Assembly: GCA_037137375.1 (NCBI GenBank) | Contig: JBAXKJ010000001.1 | Location: 1-64,000 of the forward strand | Reading direction: 5' to 3' | Length of the DNA stretch: 64,000 bases | DNA from: CAINVV01 sp037137375 | Lineage (GTDB): Bacteria > Bacteroidota > Bacteroidia > Bacteroidales > Prolixibacteraceae | In this document: positions 36,288-46,134 of the stretch, piece by piece | How positions within the stretch are numbered: the first letter of the stretch is position 1 | Layout of the letters: each line of letters opens with the position of its first letter | Notes under the pieces: generated by a model | Databases searched by the model: none | Told to the model about the DNA's origin: nothing | The model's input: the letters and a program-made list of their open reading frames with translations, nothing else | Program-made: the position numbers and the translations under genes

Positions 36288-39200
36288 ATGCAAAAAAAAT
36301 TATTATGTTGTTTTCTGGCACTGTTTGCTACAGTGTCTGTTGCAATGTCACAAGTATCATTGACAGGAATTGTCAAAGATAAAGAAGGTAATCCCATCAT
36401 CGGTGCATCAGTTGTTTTAAAAGGAACAACCGTTGGTGTGGCAACAGGCTTTGATGGTACCTTCAAACTTCCTGTTCCAGATCCCAAGACAGCCGTTCTT
36501 TTAGTGAAATTTATAGGCATGGTGGGAATTGAGCACAAGGTTGAAGGTAAAGTTTCAGGAATAGAAGTAATCCTGGCTGAAGATGTCACTGTTATTGATG
36601 ACGTAGTCGTGGTTGGATATGGCACAACAAAGAGACTCCAGCTTACGGGATCCGTTGGATCGGTATCTGGTAAAACTTTGGCAACTGCACCAGTATCCTC
36701 AGCTGCCGAGGCGATGCAGGGTAAAATTGCAGGTGTTCAGGTAACAGTCGCCGATGGTTCGCCGGGTTCTGAAATTAACATCAGAATTAGGGGAGGCACC
36801 TCTGTTACGCAGAGTAATCAGCCTTTGTTTATAGTGGATGGTTTCCCTGCTTCCAGCATCAACGACATTCCGCCGACGGATATTCAATCTATCGATGTTT
36901 TAAAAGATGCCTCTCTTACCGCGATTTACGGTGCAAGAGGGGGAAACGGGGTTGTGATTGTGACGACAAAATCGGCAAAAACCGGTAAGATGTCCATCTC
37001 TTTCAATCATTTTACCCAGATTAGGAAGCTGGCCCATAAATTGGACGTAATGAGTCCGTATGAATTCGTTAAAATACAATATGAGAACGCCACCCTTAAC
37101 GGAAACAGCACCCGTCTGAAATTCCGCGATTCATTCGGTCATCCTTATGATATCCCTCTTTATAAAAGGTTTGCTGGAAACGACTGGCAGGAGGATGTAC
37201 TCGGCGGTAGTCCGATCAGCAGCTATTACAATGTGAATATTGGAGGTGGTTCAGAAATGCTGCGCTTAAATATTAGTTTATCACACAATAATGAACCTGG
37301 CGTATTGATCGGTTCCGGAATCCAAAAAACCAATCTTATTACTAAATTAACCGCAACCATCTCGCCTAAAATTAAAATTGAATTTAATCCAAGGGTTTAT
37401 TACCAAAAGCTCGAAGGGCTGGGTACCACCGGTATGAGCGTGCTGAATGCCCTTCGGTACAGGCCTACCAATGGGTTGCGTGAATTTTCGTTCATTCCTG
37501 CTGATGAATTGGATCCTGAAGAAGAAAAGAACTTTATTTACAATTCGCCTTCGAGTGATCTATCTCAAAATTACCAGATGCAGTATACTTATACCATCAC
37601 CAACCAGGCTGCATTTTCTTGGGAAATTATCAAGGGGTTGCAATTCCGTTCTGAAGGTGGGATCACATTCGGATTCAATAATGGTGACCGCTTCTATGGC
37701 ACCTTAACCGGATCAGCCAAACAAAACAACAACCAGCCTATCGCCTCGTTGACCAGGTCGCGTAGCAACAGTACCCGCTGGGCAAATACACTTACCTATA
37801 ATTTCACCAAAAACCTGAAGCATAATTTTGGCGCACTTTTGGGACAGGAAATCCTGGATGGAAAATCGCAGAGCAGTTTCAATTCTGTCCGATATCTGCC
37901 AACAAATATTACTGCCGAGGTTGCCCTCGCAAATTTTTCATTAGGTAGTCCCTGGATGTCAACAACGAACTACAGTTCCCCCGACCGGTCAACTTCTTAC
38001 TTTACCCGTCTGACCTATGATTTTGAAAGAAAATACCTCTTCTCCGGAACTTTCAGGGCGGATGCCTCTACAAAGTTTGCTCCCGGTAATCAATGGGGTT
38101 ATTTCCCTGCCCTGTCAGGTGCCTGGGTGATCTCCAAAGAAGAATTTATGCAGAAATATCCGGCCATATCCTCGCTTAAGTTACGTACAGCTATTGGTAG
38201 TGCCGGCAACAACCGCATTTCCGACGATTTATGGCGGTACCAGTTTGCTGTCAGCAATTCACAAGCACCAGGCTGGGGAGAGGTTAATGACATTGGATAT
38301 GAATATTACAGAAACAGTGACTCCATGTTCCCGAACGAAAAGATCAAATGGGAGACTACGTTAACCAGAAGTTTGGCTTTAGATGCGGAAATGTTTAAGG
38401 GCCGATTGACCTTTACACCAGAGGTTTACTGGAATACAACGAGCAACCTGCTTTATCGGAGCGAAATCCCGGGTACTTCAGGTTATCAGTATCAAATGCA
38501 AAACATTGGACAAACAACCAACCGTGGCTGGGAGTTGACAGTTTCAGGCGTTATTCTTCAAAAGAAGAATTTTACCCTGAACGGCAATTTCAATTTTGGT
38601 GCGAACAAAACAAGAATCGATAAACTGAATGGCAATGAGACTCAGCTTTTCACCCGCTCAAGCTGGGGCCCGAGTGACAACGACTACCTGCTTCAGGTGG
38701 GTGGTGAACTTGGATTGATTTACGGTTATGTTTATGACGGATTCTACAAGATCGATGATTTTAATTACAATTATGCCACTCAACTCTGGACTCCGAAAGA
38801 CGGTCTCGTCAATTGTGATGCTATATTTGGTACCCAGCCAGGTGCTCCGAAGTACAAAAACCTGGTGGACAATTACCAGGGGAAGACGGATGATGTAAAT
38901 AAGATCAATGAAGCTGACATGACAGTAATCGGTGATACCAATCCAAAATTCGGAGGTGGTTTCGGCTTTGACGGAGTTTGGAAGAGTTTTGATTTTACGC
39001 TCTTCTTTAACTATATGTATGGTTTTGACGTGAACAATGTCAATAAATACAGAATGTCTTCGTGGATGAACAACAATTATAATAACCTTTTTCCGGCATT
39101 TAATGAAGCTAACAGGTTCAGGTATGTCAATGATCTTGGATTTAACATGATGTCAAACGCAATATATCAGGGTGAGTTCAGACAGATCAATGAAACTGCA

Positions 39201-39500
39201 ACCATTTACAATCCACGGACGATCACACGTGCCATCACCCATTCCTATGTCATTGAGGACGGTTCTTTCCTCAGGCTCCAGAATGTGACTGTCGGTTACA
39301 CCCTGCCTGAAAGACTCTCCAAAAAAGCAGCCATCAGCAGGTGCAGGTTGTATTTTACCGGTTATAACCTGTTTATATTGACAAAATACTCCGGATACGA
39401 TCCTGAAGTAAGAGTCCAGGATGGCCTGACTCCGGGTGTTGACGACAATGTTTATCCACGTAGCCGGATGTATACATTTGGTCTCAACCTTACATTCTAA
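36288..39500 (+). CDS. SusC/RagA-type TonB-dependent transporter 3
   Basis: This is a 1070-residue outer-membrane importer from ATG 36288 (MQKKLLCCFLALFATVSVAMSQ as signal peptide); an upstream in-frame TTG at 36252 is rejected. A carboxypeptidase-regulatory-like domain (about 24-105: LTGIVKDKEGNPIIGASVVL) leads to DDVVVVGYGTTKR. The plug contains DVLKDASLTAIYGARGGNGVVIVTTK and a full barrel follows. It belongs with SusD 3, which starts 25 bases downstream. The 149-base spacer upstream contains no ORF and probably the promoter of the 36.3-43.5 kb operon, which ends in a hairpin. Cargo is probably pectic oligogalacturonides or rhamnogalacturonan fragments, given the lyases on both sides. Confidence 0.95.
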   Translation: MQKKLLCCFLALFATVSVAMSQVSLTGIVKDKEGNPIIGASVVLKGTTVGVATGFDGTFKLPVPDPKTAVLLVKFIGMVGIEHKVEGKVSGIEVILAEDVTVIDDVVVVGYGTTKRLQLTGSVGSVSGKTLATAPVSSAAEAMQGKIAGVQVTVADGSPGSEINIRIRGGTSVTQSNQPLFIVDGFPASSINDIPPTDIQSIDVLKDASLTAIYGARGGNGVVIVTTKSAKTGKMSISFNHFTQIRKLAHKLDVMSPYEFVKIQYENATLNGNSTRLKFRDSFGHPYDIPLYKRFAGNDWQEDVLGGSPISSYYNVNIGGGSEMLRLNISLSHNNEPGVLIGSGIQKTNLITKLTATISPKIKIEFNPRVYYQKLEGLGTTGMSVLNALRYRPTNGLREFSFIPADELDPEEEKNFIYNSPSSDLSQNYQMQYTYTITNQAAFSWEIIKGLQFRSEGGITFGFNNGDRFYGTLTGSAKQNNNQPIASLTRSRSNSTRWANTLTYNFTKNLKHNFGALLGQEILDGKSQSSFNSVRYLPTNITAEVALANFSLGSPWMSTTNYSSPDRSTSYFTRLTYDFERKYLFSGTFRADASTKFAPGNQWGYFPALSGAWVISKEEFMQKYPAISSLKLRTAIGSAGNNRISDDLWRYQFAVSNSQAPGWGEVNDIGYEYYRNSDSMFPNEKIKWETTLTRSLALDAEMFKGRLTFTPEVYWNTTSNLLYRSEIPGTSGYQYQMQNIGQTTNRGWELTVSGVILQKKNFTLNGNFNFGANKTRIDKLNGNETQLFTRSSWGPSDNDYLLQVGGELGLIYGYVYDGFYKIDDFNYNYATQLWTPKDGLVNCDAIFGTQPGAPKYKNLVDNYQGKTDDVNKINEADMTVIGDTNPKFGGGFGFDGVWKSFDFTLFFNYMYGFDVNNVNKYRMSSWMNNNYNNLFPAFNEANRFRYVNDLGFNMMSNAIYQGEFRQINETATIYNPRTITRAITHSYVIEDGSFLRLQNVTVGYTLPERLSKKAAISRCRLYFTGYNLFILTKYSGYDPEVRVQDGLTPGVDDNVYPRSRMYTFGLNLTF

Positions 39501-39525
39501 GTTTACCATTTAAAGACGAAAGAAA

Positions 39526-41466
39526 ATGAAAAAAATAATAATATACTTAGGTTGTGTGTGTTTGCTGCTGGTTTCTTCTTGTAAGGACTATCTTAAAGTG
39601 GAATCCCTTTCTAAACGCGGAACCGAATATGTTTTCGGTGATAAAGAAGAGATCAACCGGGCTCTAACAGCGGTTTATGAAGACATGATGTCGAGTTCCA
39701 CTTATGGCAATTACATGATTGCCAGGTATTCCCTGAACACTGACGTCGAATTCAGGACGTACAGTACCAATGTCAGGAGTGTCGCAGGAAGTGAGTTTTC
39801 CTGCTTCGACGGGACAAAATATTCAAGTGATATAGCAGGTACCTGGCGAACGCTTTATGAAGGTATTGAGAGAGCCAATATATTTATTGAAGGGGTTGAA
39901 TCCAGTCCGCTGTTTGCAGACAAGAAAGATGCAGATTTATGGCAGCAACTTGGTGAGGCCAAATGCCTGCGGGCCATGTTTTACCATGATATGGTTGTGG
40001 GCTGGGGAGATATACCATTCCGCACCAAACAATCATTTGGGGATGAGAATTTGAATATAGGACTCACCGATCGGAATGAGATCCTTACCTGGCTGATTGA
40101 GGACTTGAAATCAGTTGGACCAAAGATGATGTATGCATCTGTGGTAAAAAATGGCGTAGAAAGGATCAATAAGAATTTTTGCTACGGATTGATCGCCAGA
40201 ATGGCTATGACAAGGGGAGGCTACTCTCTTTATCCGAACAAAAATGACCCTATGTCTGTTGGGACCATGCAACGTCCTACTGATTATCTTAAATATTATG
40301 ATATCGCTAGAACTTATGCTGACTCAGTAATCAGTTCAGGACAAAATTCCCTGACTAAGTCGTTCCGGCAAGTCTTTATCGATGAGTGTAACTATATTGT
40401 CACCAACAACGACGACCCGCTTTTCGAGATCCCGTTTTTGAAGAATTCCAGTGGTGAAACAGCTTATACTTTCGGGCCAAGCGTAGCAGGCGATGTCAAC
40501 GGATTTACTCCACATCCATGGGGTCCAAGCAGTGGCAGCGGTTTGACCCTTCATCCATTGTATCTTTTCACTTTCGACAGCAAAGACCTTCGCCGGGATT
40601 TTACGGTTCTGACATGGAATTACAATTCATTAGGGGTGCCAACAATTGCAGTCGGTTTTACCCAGCGTATGGGGAAATGGTCCAAATTATGGGCTACTGC
40701 TGCAAACGCCCTGGGTAGTAACAGTACAAGCTACACCGGTGTTAATTACCCGTATATGCGTTACGCAGAAGTACTCCTGATCTATGCTGAAGCCGTGAAT
40801 GAATTGACCGGCATCACAGGAGCGAACGGCGCCAAAGCCAAAGAGGCCTTGAAACAGGTTCGCCGTCGTGCTTTTGCCCCGAGCGACCAAGCGGTCAAGG
40901 TCGAACAATATGTAAATTCCCTTGGATCAAAGGATGCTTTTTTTCAGGCAATTGTTAAGGAACGGGCCTGGGAATTCGGCGGTGAAAATATGCGGTGGAA
41001 AGACCTGGCAAGGTGGAATCTATACTCCAAAGTTGTTTATGAAACCTATAACGCAATGAAGATTATTGCCTGGAACGCGGTTGGAAATCCAATTGCTTCT
41101 GATTGGGACAATTTGCCCTACTGGGTTTTCTATCGTGTTATACCTAATCCCAACAATATCAATATTTACCCGAATACCCAACTTCAGATTCTAGAGCTTT
41201 ACAAATGGCCTTTGAATCCGGGTTTGAATCCTGGCGGTACCTGGGTTTACCAGGATTGGTTCCAGGCTTGGGGCAATTCAACTGATGCCGTTCCGAAAAA
41301 TGAAACCTATTATTCGTTCAGAGGATATATCTCCGGTGGCATCGGTTCAAATGAAAGCAAGTTTAATCCGGGCAATCTGCCTCCGGTCAGATATATATTC
41401 CCAATTCCGAATGCTATTATTGTTTCTCATAAGAATACATTCAACAACTATTACGGTTATTATTAA
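39526..41466 (+). CDS. SusD/RagB-type glycan-binding lipoprotein 3
   Basis: This 646-residue lipoprotein has its lipobox at VSSC about residue 19. RagB/SusD blocks are AGTWRTLYEGIERANIFIEGV, AKCLRAMFYHDMVVGWGDIPF, YPYMRYAEVLLIYAEAVNEL and ERAWEFGGENMRWKDLARWN. It is long for a SusD, and like many pectin-locus homologues it has an extended C-terminal part (ILELYKWPLNPGLNPGGTW to the end) instead of the short NPGW ending of SusD 1 and 2. It partners SusC 3 (gap 25 bases) and precedes the surface lipoprotein at 41504. Confidence 0.93.
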   Translation: MKKIIIYLGCVCLLLVSSCKDYLKVESLSKRGTEYVFGDKEEINRALTAVYEDMMSSSTYGNYMIARYSLNTDVEFRTYSTNVRSVAGSEFSCFDGTKYSSDIAGTWRTLYEGIERANIFIEGVESSPLFADKKDADLWQQLGEAKCLRAMFYHDMVVGWGDIPFRTKQSFGDENLNIGLTDRNEILTWLIEDLKSVGPKMMYASVVKNGVERINKNFCYGLIARMAMTRGGYSLYPNKNDPMSVGTMQRPTDYLKYYDIARTYADSVISSGQNSLTKSFRQVFIDECNYIVTNNDDPLFEIPFLKNSSGETAYTFGPSVAGDVNGFTPHPWGPSSGSGLTLHPLYLFTFDSKDLRRDFTVLTWNYNSLGVPTIAVGFTQRMGKWSKLWATAANALGSNSTSYTGVNYPYMRYAEVLLIYAEAVNELTGITGANGAKAKEALKQVRRRAFAPSDQAVKVEQYVNSLGSKDAFFQAIVKERAWEFGGENMRWKDLARWNLYSKVVYETYNAMKIIAWNAVGNPIASDWDNLPYWVFYRVIPNPNNINIYPNTQLQILELYKWPLNPGLNPGGTWVYQDWFQAWGNSTDAVPKNETYYSFRGYISGGIGSNESKFNPGNLPPVRYIFPIPNAIIVSHKNTFNNYYGYY

Positions 41467-41503
41467 TCAATTCTGCTAATTCAACTAAATTAATATCACA
41501 GGT

Positions 41504-43546
41504 ATGAAAAAGAGATATTATATTTTCGGGGTGGTAATGCTTATTTTCATTATTGCCTCATGTATGAGATCCAAGGTCCTTGATCCGGTTTTGGAGAATC
41601 AATTCTTCCGTTCTATGTTCAGAAAGGCTGAGAGTGTGGTGGTGAACAACAATGACATTGAACTAGCCTGGTACGGAATGAACGGTGCAAAAGGCTACAG
41701 GCTTCAGATGCGCTATAAATCAGAAAGTTTTACGACACCGCTTGTCGATACTATTTTACCTCCTACGTCAACACGCATTTTGATTCCGGATTTGCAATAT
41801 GGTACAAGCTTTATTTCCCGGATCATGGTATTGGCAACTTTAGACAAAACCTCTGCCGACACGCTTTATAATTCAGCCTGGTTTGGGGACGGCTCTGACG
41901 ATGACAATATGGAGTTGAAGACGAACGTCCGATATGCTATTCCAACGATAATCACAGTAAGTCAGGTAACTGAGACTTCTATCAAGGTCTCCTGGGATCT
42001 GACCTATAAATCAACGATTCTCGTAGCCGGAGTAAGTGTTCCTACACCGGATACCTATATGCATGCAGTCGGTACCGACGGAAAAGATCGTTTTCTGATG
42101 GATTCTTTGTCTGTCTCTCCGACCAAGCGTATTACTACTGAGCTCAAACAAGGGATTAAATTGTCGGCTGCAGACCTCGCCAGAGGATATATTGTCATAA
42201 ATAACCTGAATCCCAACTCACCTTATACTGTTAATGTATTTGATAACAAGATTAAGCGTTTTTGGGACAGGCATTACAATACCATTAACCTTCGTACGTT
42301 GGGTAAAGCTGGCACCCCTATTTTAGTTCCCCACATCGTCGATACAGCCGCGGTTGCTAAGCTGAGAGGATATTCACGTTTGGATACCATTCTTACCAGG
42401 TACATGGACGATATTACCCTTGCTGAAGGAACGACCTTTTTATTGGAAACCGGAAAGAAGTATTATTGTTATAGTGGCGTCAGCATCACCAAAGGATTTA
42501 TACTTAAGTCGAAAGGGCCTGGATTGGCACAAGTGGAAATGTGTTCTGGTCAGAATGCCGATGGATCTCCCAGAACCTGCAATTTTTCTGTTAGCCGTTC
42601 ACCTGCAGGAGGGGAAATGGGAAGTATCATGATCCAGAATATCAGATTTGAGGATATTCTCTTTACATGCCCGGATGCTGTCAAGGGCGGTGTCGACAAA
42701 TATGGGGCCTGGGTCGATGGTACAGGGAACTATTTCTTCAACCAGAGTAGTTCGGCCATGGAGTTTGTTCTCGAATCCCTGGATGTACAAAACTGTGAAT
42801 TCACAGGTTTCAGGCGCGGTTGGTTCCGTACACAAGGTTCACAAATCAAACAAATGAACAATTGGATCGTAAACAATTGTTACTTCCATGATGTCGGTTA
42901 CCGCGATGCAAAGGGAGGTGGTTACAGTTTCTTCCGTGGGGACGGTACGAGTCCGAATACCAATATCTTCACCAACGTTCAGGTCACGAATAGCACTTTC
43001 GAAGATACTGCGATGAATATGTTGTTCGATGAATCTAAAGGCGGTATTTCTTATGCCTGGGTTGGTAATCCGGTTTGGAATATCACTGTACAGAATTGTA
43101 CTTTCCTTAATTTCAATACACTCAGTTCCAAGAAGAGAATATTTGACATGGAAGGTGCGCCGGTAAACAGTAAGATCACCTGCAAGAAGAACCTGTTTAT
43201 TTTAACCACCAAACGTCTGGCACAAACAAATCCGCGCAACAATTATTCTGCCGGGATGTATGTAAAGGCCCGGCCTTTTACCTTCGACTTTTCAGACAAT
43301 TATGGTACAAAGGGTTTCCTTTTTGATTCGGATAATTTCAACAGTACAACTACAGGGGCGCTGTATCATGCAGTGAACAACCCACAGGGCTCGACTGATG
43401 CAGCAATTAAATTCGGTACTGTGCAAATTCTTCCTGAAGAACTAATGGTCGATCCTGACAACGGTAATTTGAAATACAAAAATACCACGCAGGTCAGAAC
43501 CCACGAGATTTATCTGCAAAATATCGGGGATCCAAGATGGCGATAG
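41504..43546 (+). CDS. SusE-position surface lipoprotein with FN3-like and DUF4957/DUF5123-type domains
   Basis: This is a 680-residue lipoprotein with lipobox IIASC at C20. Two fibronectin-III-like modules are at about 35-125 (IELAWYGMNGAKGYRLQMRY) and about 145-265 (ITVSQVTETSIKVSWDL, LNPNSPYTVNVFDN). From about 290 the protein is a beta-helix-like segment with LAEGTTFLLETGKKYY, IQNIRFEDI and NCYFHDVGY (DUF4957 type). The last ~130 residues resemble DUF5123 (YHAVNNPQGSTDAAIKF, MVDPDNGNLKYKN). Proteins of this plan follow SusC/D in pectin loci and are thought to bind glycan at the surface. No catalytic residues can be assigned. A terminator hairpin lies just after the stop, so it ends the susCD operon. 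Confidence 0.8.
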   Translation: MKKRYYIFGVVMLIFIIASCMRSKVLDPVLENQFFRSMFRKAESVVVNNNDIELAWYGMNGAKGYRLQMRYKSESFTTPLVDTILPPTSTRILIPDLQYGTSFISRIMVLATLDKTSADTLYNSAWFGDGSDDDNMELKTNVRYAIPTIITVSQVTETSIKVSWDLTYKSTILVAGVSVPTPDTYMHAVGTDGKDRFLMDSLSVSPTKRITTELKQGIKLSAADLARGYIVINNLNPNSPYTVNVFDNKIKRFWDRHYNTINLRTLGKAGTPILVPHIVDTAAVAKLRGYSRLDTILTRYMDDITLAEGTTFLLETGKKYYCYSGVSITKGFILKSKGPGLAQVEMCSGQNADGSPRTCNFSVSRSPAGGEMGSIMIQNIRFEDILFTCPDAVKGGVDKYGAWVDGTGNYFFNQSSSAMEFVLESLDVQNCEFTGFRRGWFRTQGSQIKQMNNWIVNNCYFHDVGYRDAKGGGYSFFRGDGTSPNTNIFTNVQVTNSTFEDTAMNMLFDESKGGISYAWVGNPVWNITVQNCTFLNFNTLSSKKRIFDMEGAPVNSKITCKKNLFILTTKRLAQTNPRNNYSAGMYVKARPFTFDFSDNYGTKGFLFDSDNFNSTTTGALYHAVNNPQGSTDAAIKFGTVQILPEELMVDPDNGNLKYKNTTQVRTHEIYLQNIGDPRWR

Positions 43547-43554
43547 AATATTTG

Positions 43555-43590
43555 CGGAGGGCCGATCTGAAGGTCCTCCGTAAATTTTAA
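43555..43590 (+). terminator. Rho-independent-like terminator of the susCD 3 operon
   Basis: CGGAGGGCC (43555-43563) pairs with GGTCCTCCG (43572-43580) through nine positions including one G-U, with an 8-base loop. It is followed by TAAATTTTAA. It begins 8 bases after the stop of the surface lipoprotein gene and just before the GTG start at 43601. Confidence 0.7.
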
Positions 43591-43600
43591 TTATGATTCC

Positions 43601-44611
43601 GTGAAAAAAAATATAGTTGTAATAATAACATTCTTACTGTTTTGCACTGGTTGTTCTTCAAATAGTATAAAGAACAATAAGAAGGATAATTCTGAGACAA
43701 AGGATCAAATAAAGGTTGCCTTATTGCAATTAAATTCATTGGGCCCTGATCTGAATAAAAATAGGGAAAAGGGTGAAGAATTTTGCAGAAAGGCTAAGGC
43801 CATGGGAGCAGATATTGCCTTGTTTCCCGAGATTTGGAGCAATGGCTATACCAGATACAATTGGCCAGGATCAAAATATACAGCTGAAAAGTACCCTTTA
43901 GGCTTTGGTGAGTGGAAAAATGGTGCCATTGATCAAAATAGTGAGTTCATCAACCATTTCAGGAGACTTGCGAAAGAGTTGGGAATGGCCATTGTAATCA
44001 CTTATTTGGAGAAATGGGAAGGTTTACCAAAGAATTCTGCCTCTCTTATTGGTGCCGATGGCAATATTTTGATGACCTATGCAAAGGTTCACACGAGCGA
44101 CATGAAGGTGACAGAATCAAATTGTACCCCGGGTGATGATTTTTTTGTTTGCGATTTGCCTTTAAAAGATAGGGTCTTGAAAGTAGGAATAATGATCTGT
44201 TTTGACCGGGAATTCCCGGAGAGTGCGAGAATATTAATGCTGAAAGGAGCTGAGTTGATTCTAACCCCAAACGCATGTAAACTCGATGATAAGCAGATCA
44301 ATCAGTTTCAAACAAGAGCTTATGAAAATTCAGTGGGGGTGGCAATGACCAATTATGCAGCACCATATTTAAACGGACGTTCCTGTGCTTTTGATGTGAA
44401 TGGGGACAACTTATTGGTTGCTGATGATAAAGAAGGAGTATTAATTGCAACTTTTAATCTTAAAGAAATAAGAGATTTCAGGTCAAAATCAATTTGGGGT
44501 AATGCCTACCGAAGGCCATCGAAATACAAGTCATTAATTAACAATCAGGTAGACAGTATTTTTATTAGAAAAAATGGGAATGGCGATATTTTTAAACGGG
44601 AAGAAAGGTAG
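43601..44611 (+). CDS. Lipoprotein nitrilase-superfamily carbon-nitrogen hydrolase
   Basis: This 336-residue protein with a GTG start lies 10 bases after the terminator hairpin. The N-terminus is a lipoprotein signal with cysteine C18 (LFCTGCSS). The rest is a complete nitrilase fold: E77 in FPEIWSNGY, K162 in YAKVHTSD, and the nucleophile C200 in MICFDREFPESAR, so the Glu-Lys-Cys triad is intact. The superfamily hydrolyses or condenses carbon-nitrogen bonds (amides, carbamoyls, nitriles). A membrane-anchored member inside a pectin locus is uncommon. An amide or N-carbamoyl on the substrate or a released amine could be the target. The branch (amidase, carbamoylase, acyltransferase) cannot be chosen from the motifs. 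The next gene begins 113 bases downstream. Confidence 0.8.
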   Translation: MKKNIVVIITFLLFCTGCSSNSIKNNKKDNSETKDQIKVALLQLNSLGPDLNKNREKGEEFCRKAKAMGADIALFPEIWSNGYTRYNWPGSKYTAEKYPLGFGEWKNGAIDQNSEFINHFRRLAKELGMAIVITYLEKWEGLPKNSASLIGADGNILMTYAKVHTSDMKVTESNCTPGDDFFVCDLPLKDRVLKVGIMICFDREFPESARILMLKGAELILTPNACKLDDKQINQFQTRAYENSVGVAMTNYAAPYLNGRSCAFDVNGDNLLVADDKEGVLIATFNLKEIRDFRSKSIWGNAYRRPSKYKSLINNQVDSIFIRKNGNGDIFKREER

Positions 44612-44724
44612 ATTGTTCTTTGCATAAATATTCAAAATGACCTTCCATTACAAATGCCGGTTGACATTTTTAATAGGTCGGGTCAAGAAATCAGAACTAT
44701 AAAAACCAGTAAAAAATTAATTAT

Positions 44725-46125
44725 ATGAGTAAAAAAGAAGGTAATCGTAGGGAATTTATTTCGAATGCCAGTTTAGCCACGGCAGGAATATCCTTGGGAA
44801 TAAATAATCTGGCATTTTCGCAAAATAGCGGCGGTTTTGCTCCGTCTGACAAAATCAGGATGGGCTTTATCGGGGTTGGAAACAGGGGTTCGCAGTTATT
44901 AAATCTTTTTATGCAGAACAACGATTGTGAGGTGGCTGCATTATGTGATTTGTACGAGCCTTATACCACAAGAAACAGGGATCAGGTAGATCCGCGTTAT
45001 CTTCAAACTTTAGGCGGACAAGTGCCAAAGATGGGTGAGAAATTCACCAAAGCTCCTAAAATCTTCCATGATTTCCGCCAGCTACTGGATGACAAAGACA
45101 TCGATGCCGTTTGTATTGCTACCCCGGATCATTGGCATGCCCTGATAACAGTCCACGCCATCCAGGCAGGAAAAGATGTTTATGTAGAAAAGCCATTAAC
45201 GGCAACGATTTTCGAAGGTCGCAAAATGGTTCAAACCCAGGCGGCAAGTAAACAAGTGGTGGCAGTAGGGCTAAACCGCAGGGGGTCATCTGTTTATCAG
45301 AAACTAGCAAAAGAGATCCCTACCGGGAAGTTGGGTAAAATTACAGTAGCCCGGGCATATCGCATCAACAATATGTTCCCTGATGGCATTGGCAAAATGA
45401 AACCCGAGCAACCTCCAAAAGATTTCAACTGGGACATGTGGTTGGGTCCCAGGGCCTTCAGACCCTATCAATACAATATTGCGCCCTATAAATTTCGCTG
45501 GTGGGGTGCTTATTCCTCCCAAATGGGTAATTGGGGAGTGCATTTCCTCGATGTAATACGTTGGATGATGGGAGAAATTGCGCCTGTTGCCATCACGGCG
45601 CATGGTGGAAAATATGTTTTGGATCATGATGGGGATATCCCCGATACGGCTCAGGTTACTTATGAATTTGCCTCTGGTGCGATCGCTTCTTTTTGCATCT
45701 ATGAAGCCAGTAGCGGAGGCCTTTTTCCACAGGGTGAAGTGGAACTGCGCGGGACAAAAGGAACCTTGTATGCAAGCGAAGATGGGTATAATATCATCCC
45801 AACCAAAAGCGGACAATTCCAAAAATGGGATAAAGTGATTCAACCCGAAGAATTTAAAGCAAAAAACGATATGCTTACTGATGGAAGCAGCGGCGACAGC
45901 ACTGCTAAACTCGTTCGCAATTTTCTGGATTGTATTAAATCACGGGCAAAACCTTTCTGTACACTTGAGGATGGTCACCGTTCAACGAGTTTCGCACATT
46001 TGGCAAATATTGCTTTAGCTACAAAAGAACGGCTTCAGTGGGATCCTGTTAAGGAACGTTTTCTCAACTCTGAAGCAGCGAATAAACTTTTGCATTATGA
46101 ATACCGCAAACCCTGGAAACTGTAA
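44725..46125 (+). CDS. Gfo/Idh/MocA-family oxidoreductase with Tat-type signal (copy B)
   Basis: This 466-residue protein is a close paralogue of 19372-20772. It has a twin-arginine motif (R8-R9 in NRREFI), Rossmann fingerprint GFIGVGNRGS, TPDHWHA, EKP (in DVYVEKPLT), and a C-terminal domain with WDMWLGPRAFRPYQYNIAPY and MGNWGVHFLDVIRWMMGE. Exported members bind NAD(H) tightly and oxidise or transiently oxidise a sugar; some are glycosidases. It starts a block of five exported proteins (44725-50920) and is followed after 9 bases by a TIM-barrel protein. Which sugar is handled is not determined. Confidence 0.86.
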   Translation: MSKKEGNRREFISNASLATAGISLGINNLAFSQNSGGFAPSDKIRMGFIGVGNRGSQLLNLFMQNNDCEVAALCDLYEPYTTRNRDQVDPRYLQTLGGQVPKMGEKFTKAPKIFHDFRQLLDDKDIDAVCIATPDHWHALITVHAIQAGKDVYVEKPLTATIFEGRKMVQTQAASKQVVAVGLNRRGSSVYQKLAKEIPTGKLGKITVARAYRINNMFPDGIGKMKPEQPPKDFNWDMWLGPRAFRPYQYNIAPYKFRWWGAYSSQMGNWGVHFLDVIRWMMGEIAPVAITAHGGKYVLDHDGDIPDTAQVTYEFASGAIASFCIYEASSGGLFPQGEVELRGTKGTLYASEDGYNIIPTKSGQFQKWDKVIQPEEFKAKNDMLTDGSSGDSTAKLVRNFLDCIKSRAKPFCTLEDGHRSTSFAHLANIALATKERLQWDPVKERFLNSEAANKLLHYEYRKPWKL

Positions 46126-46134
46126 ATAATATTT

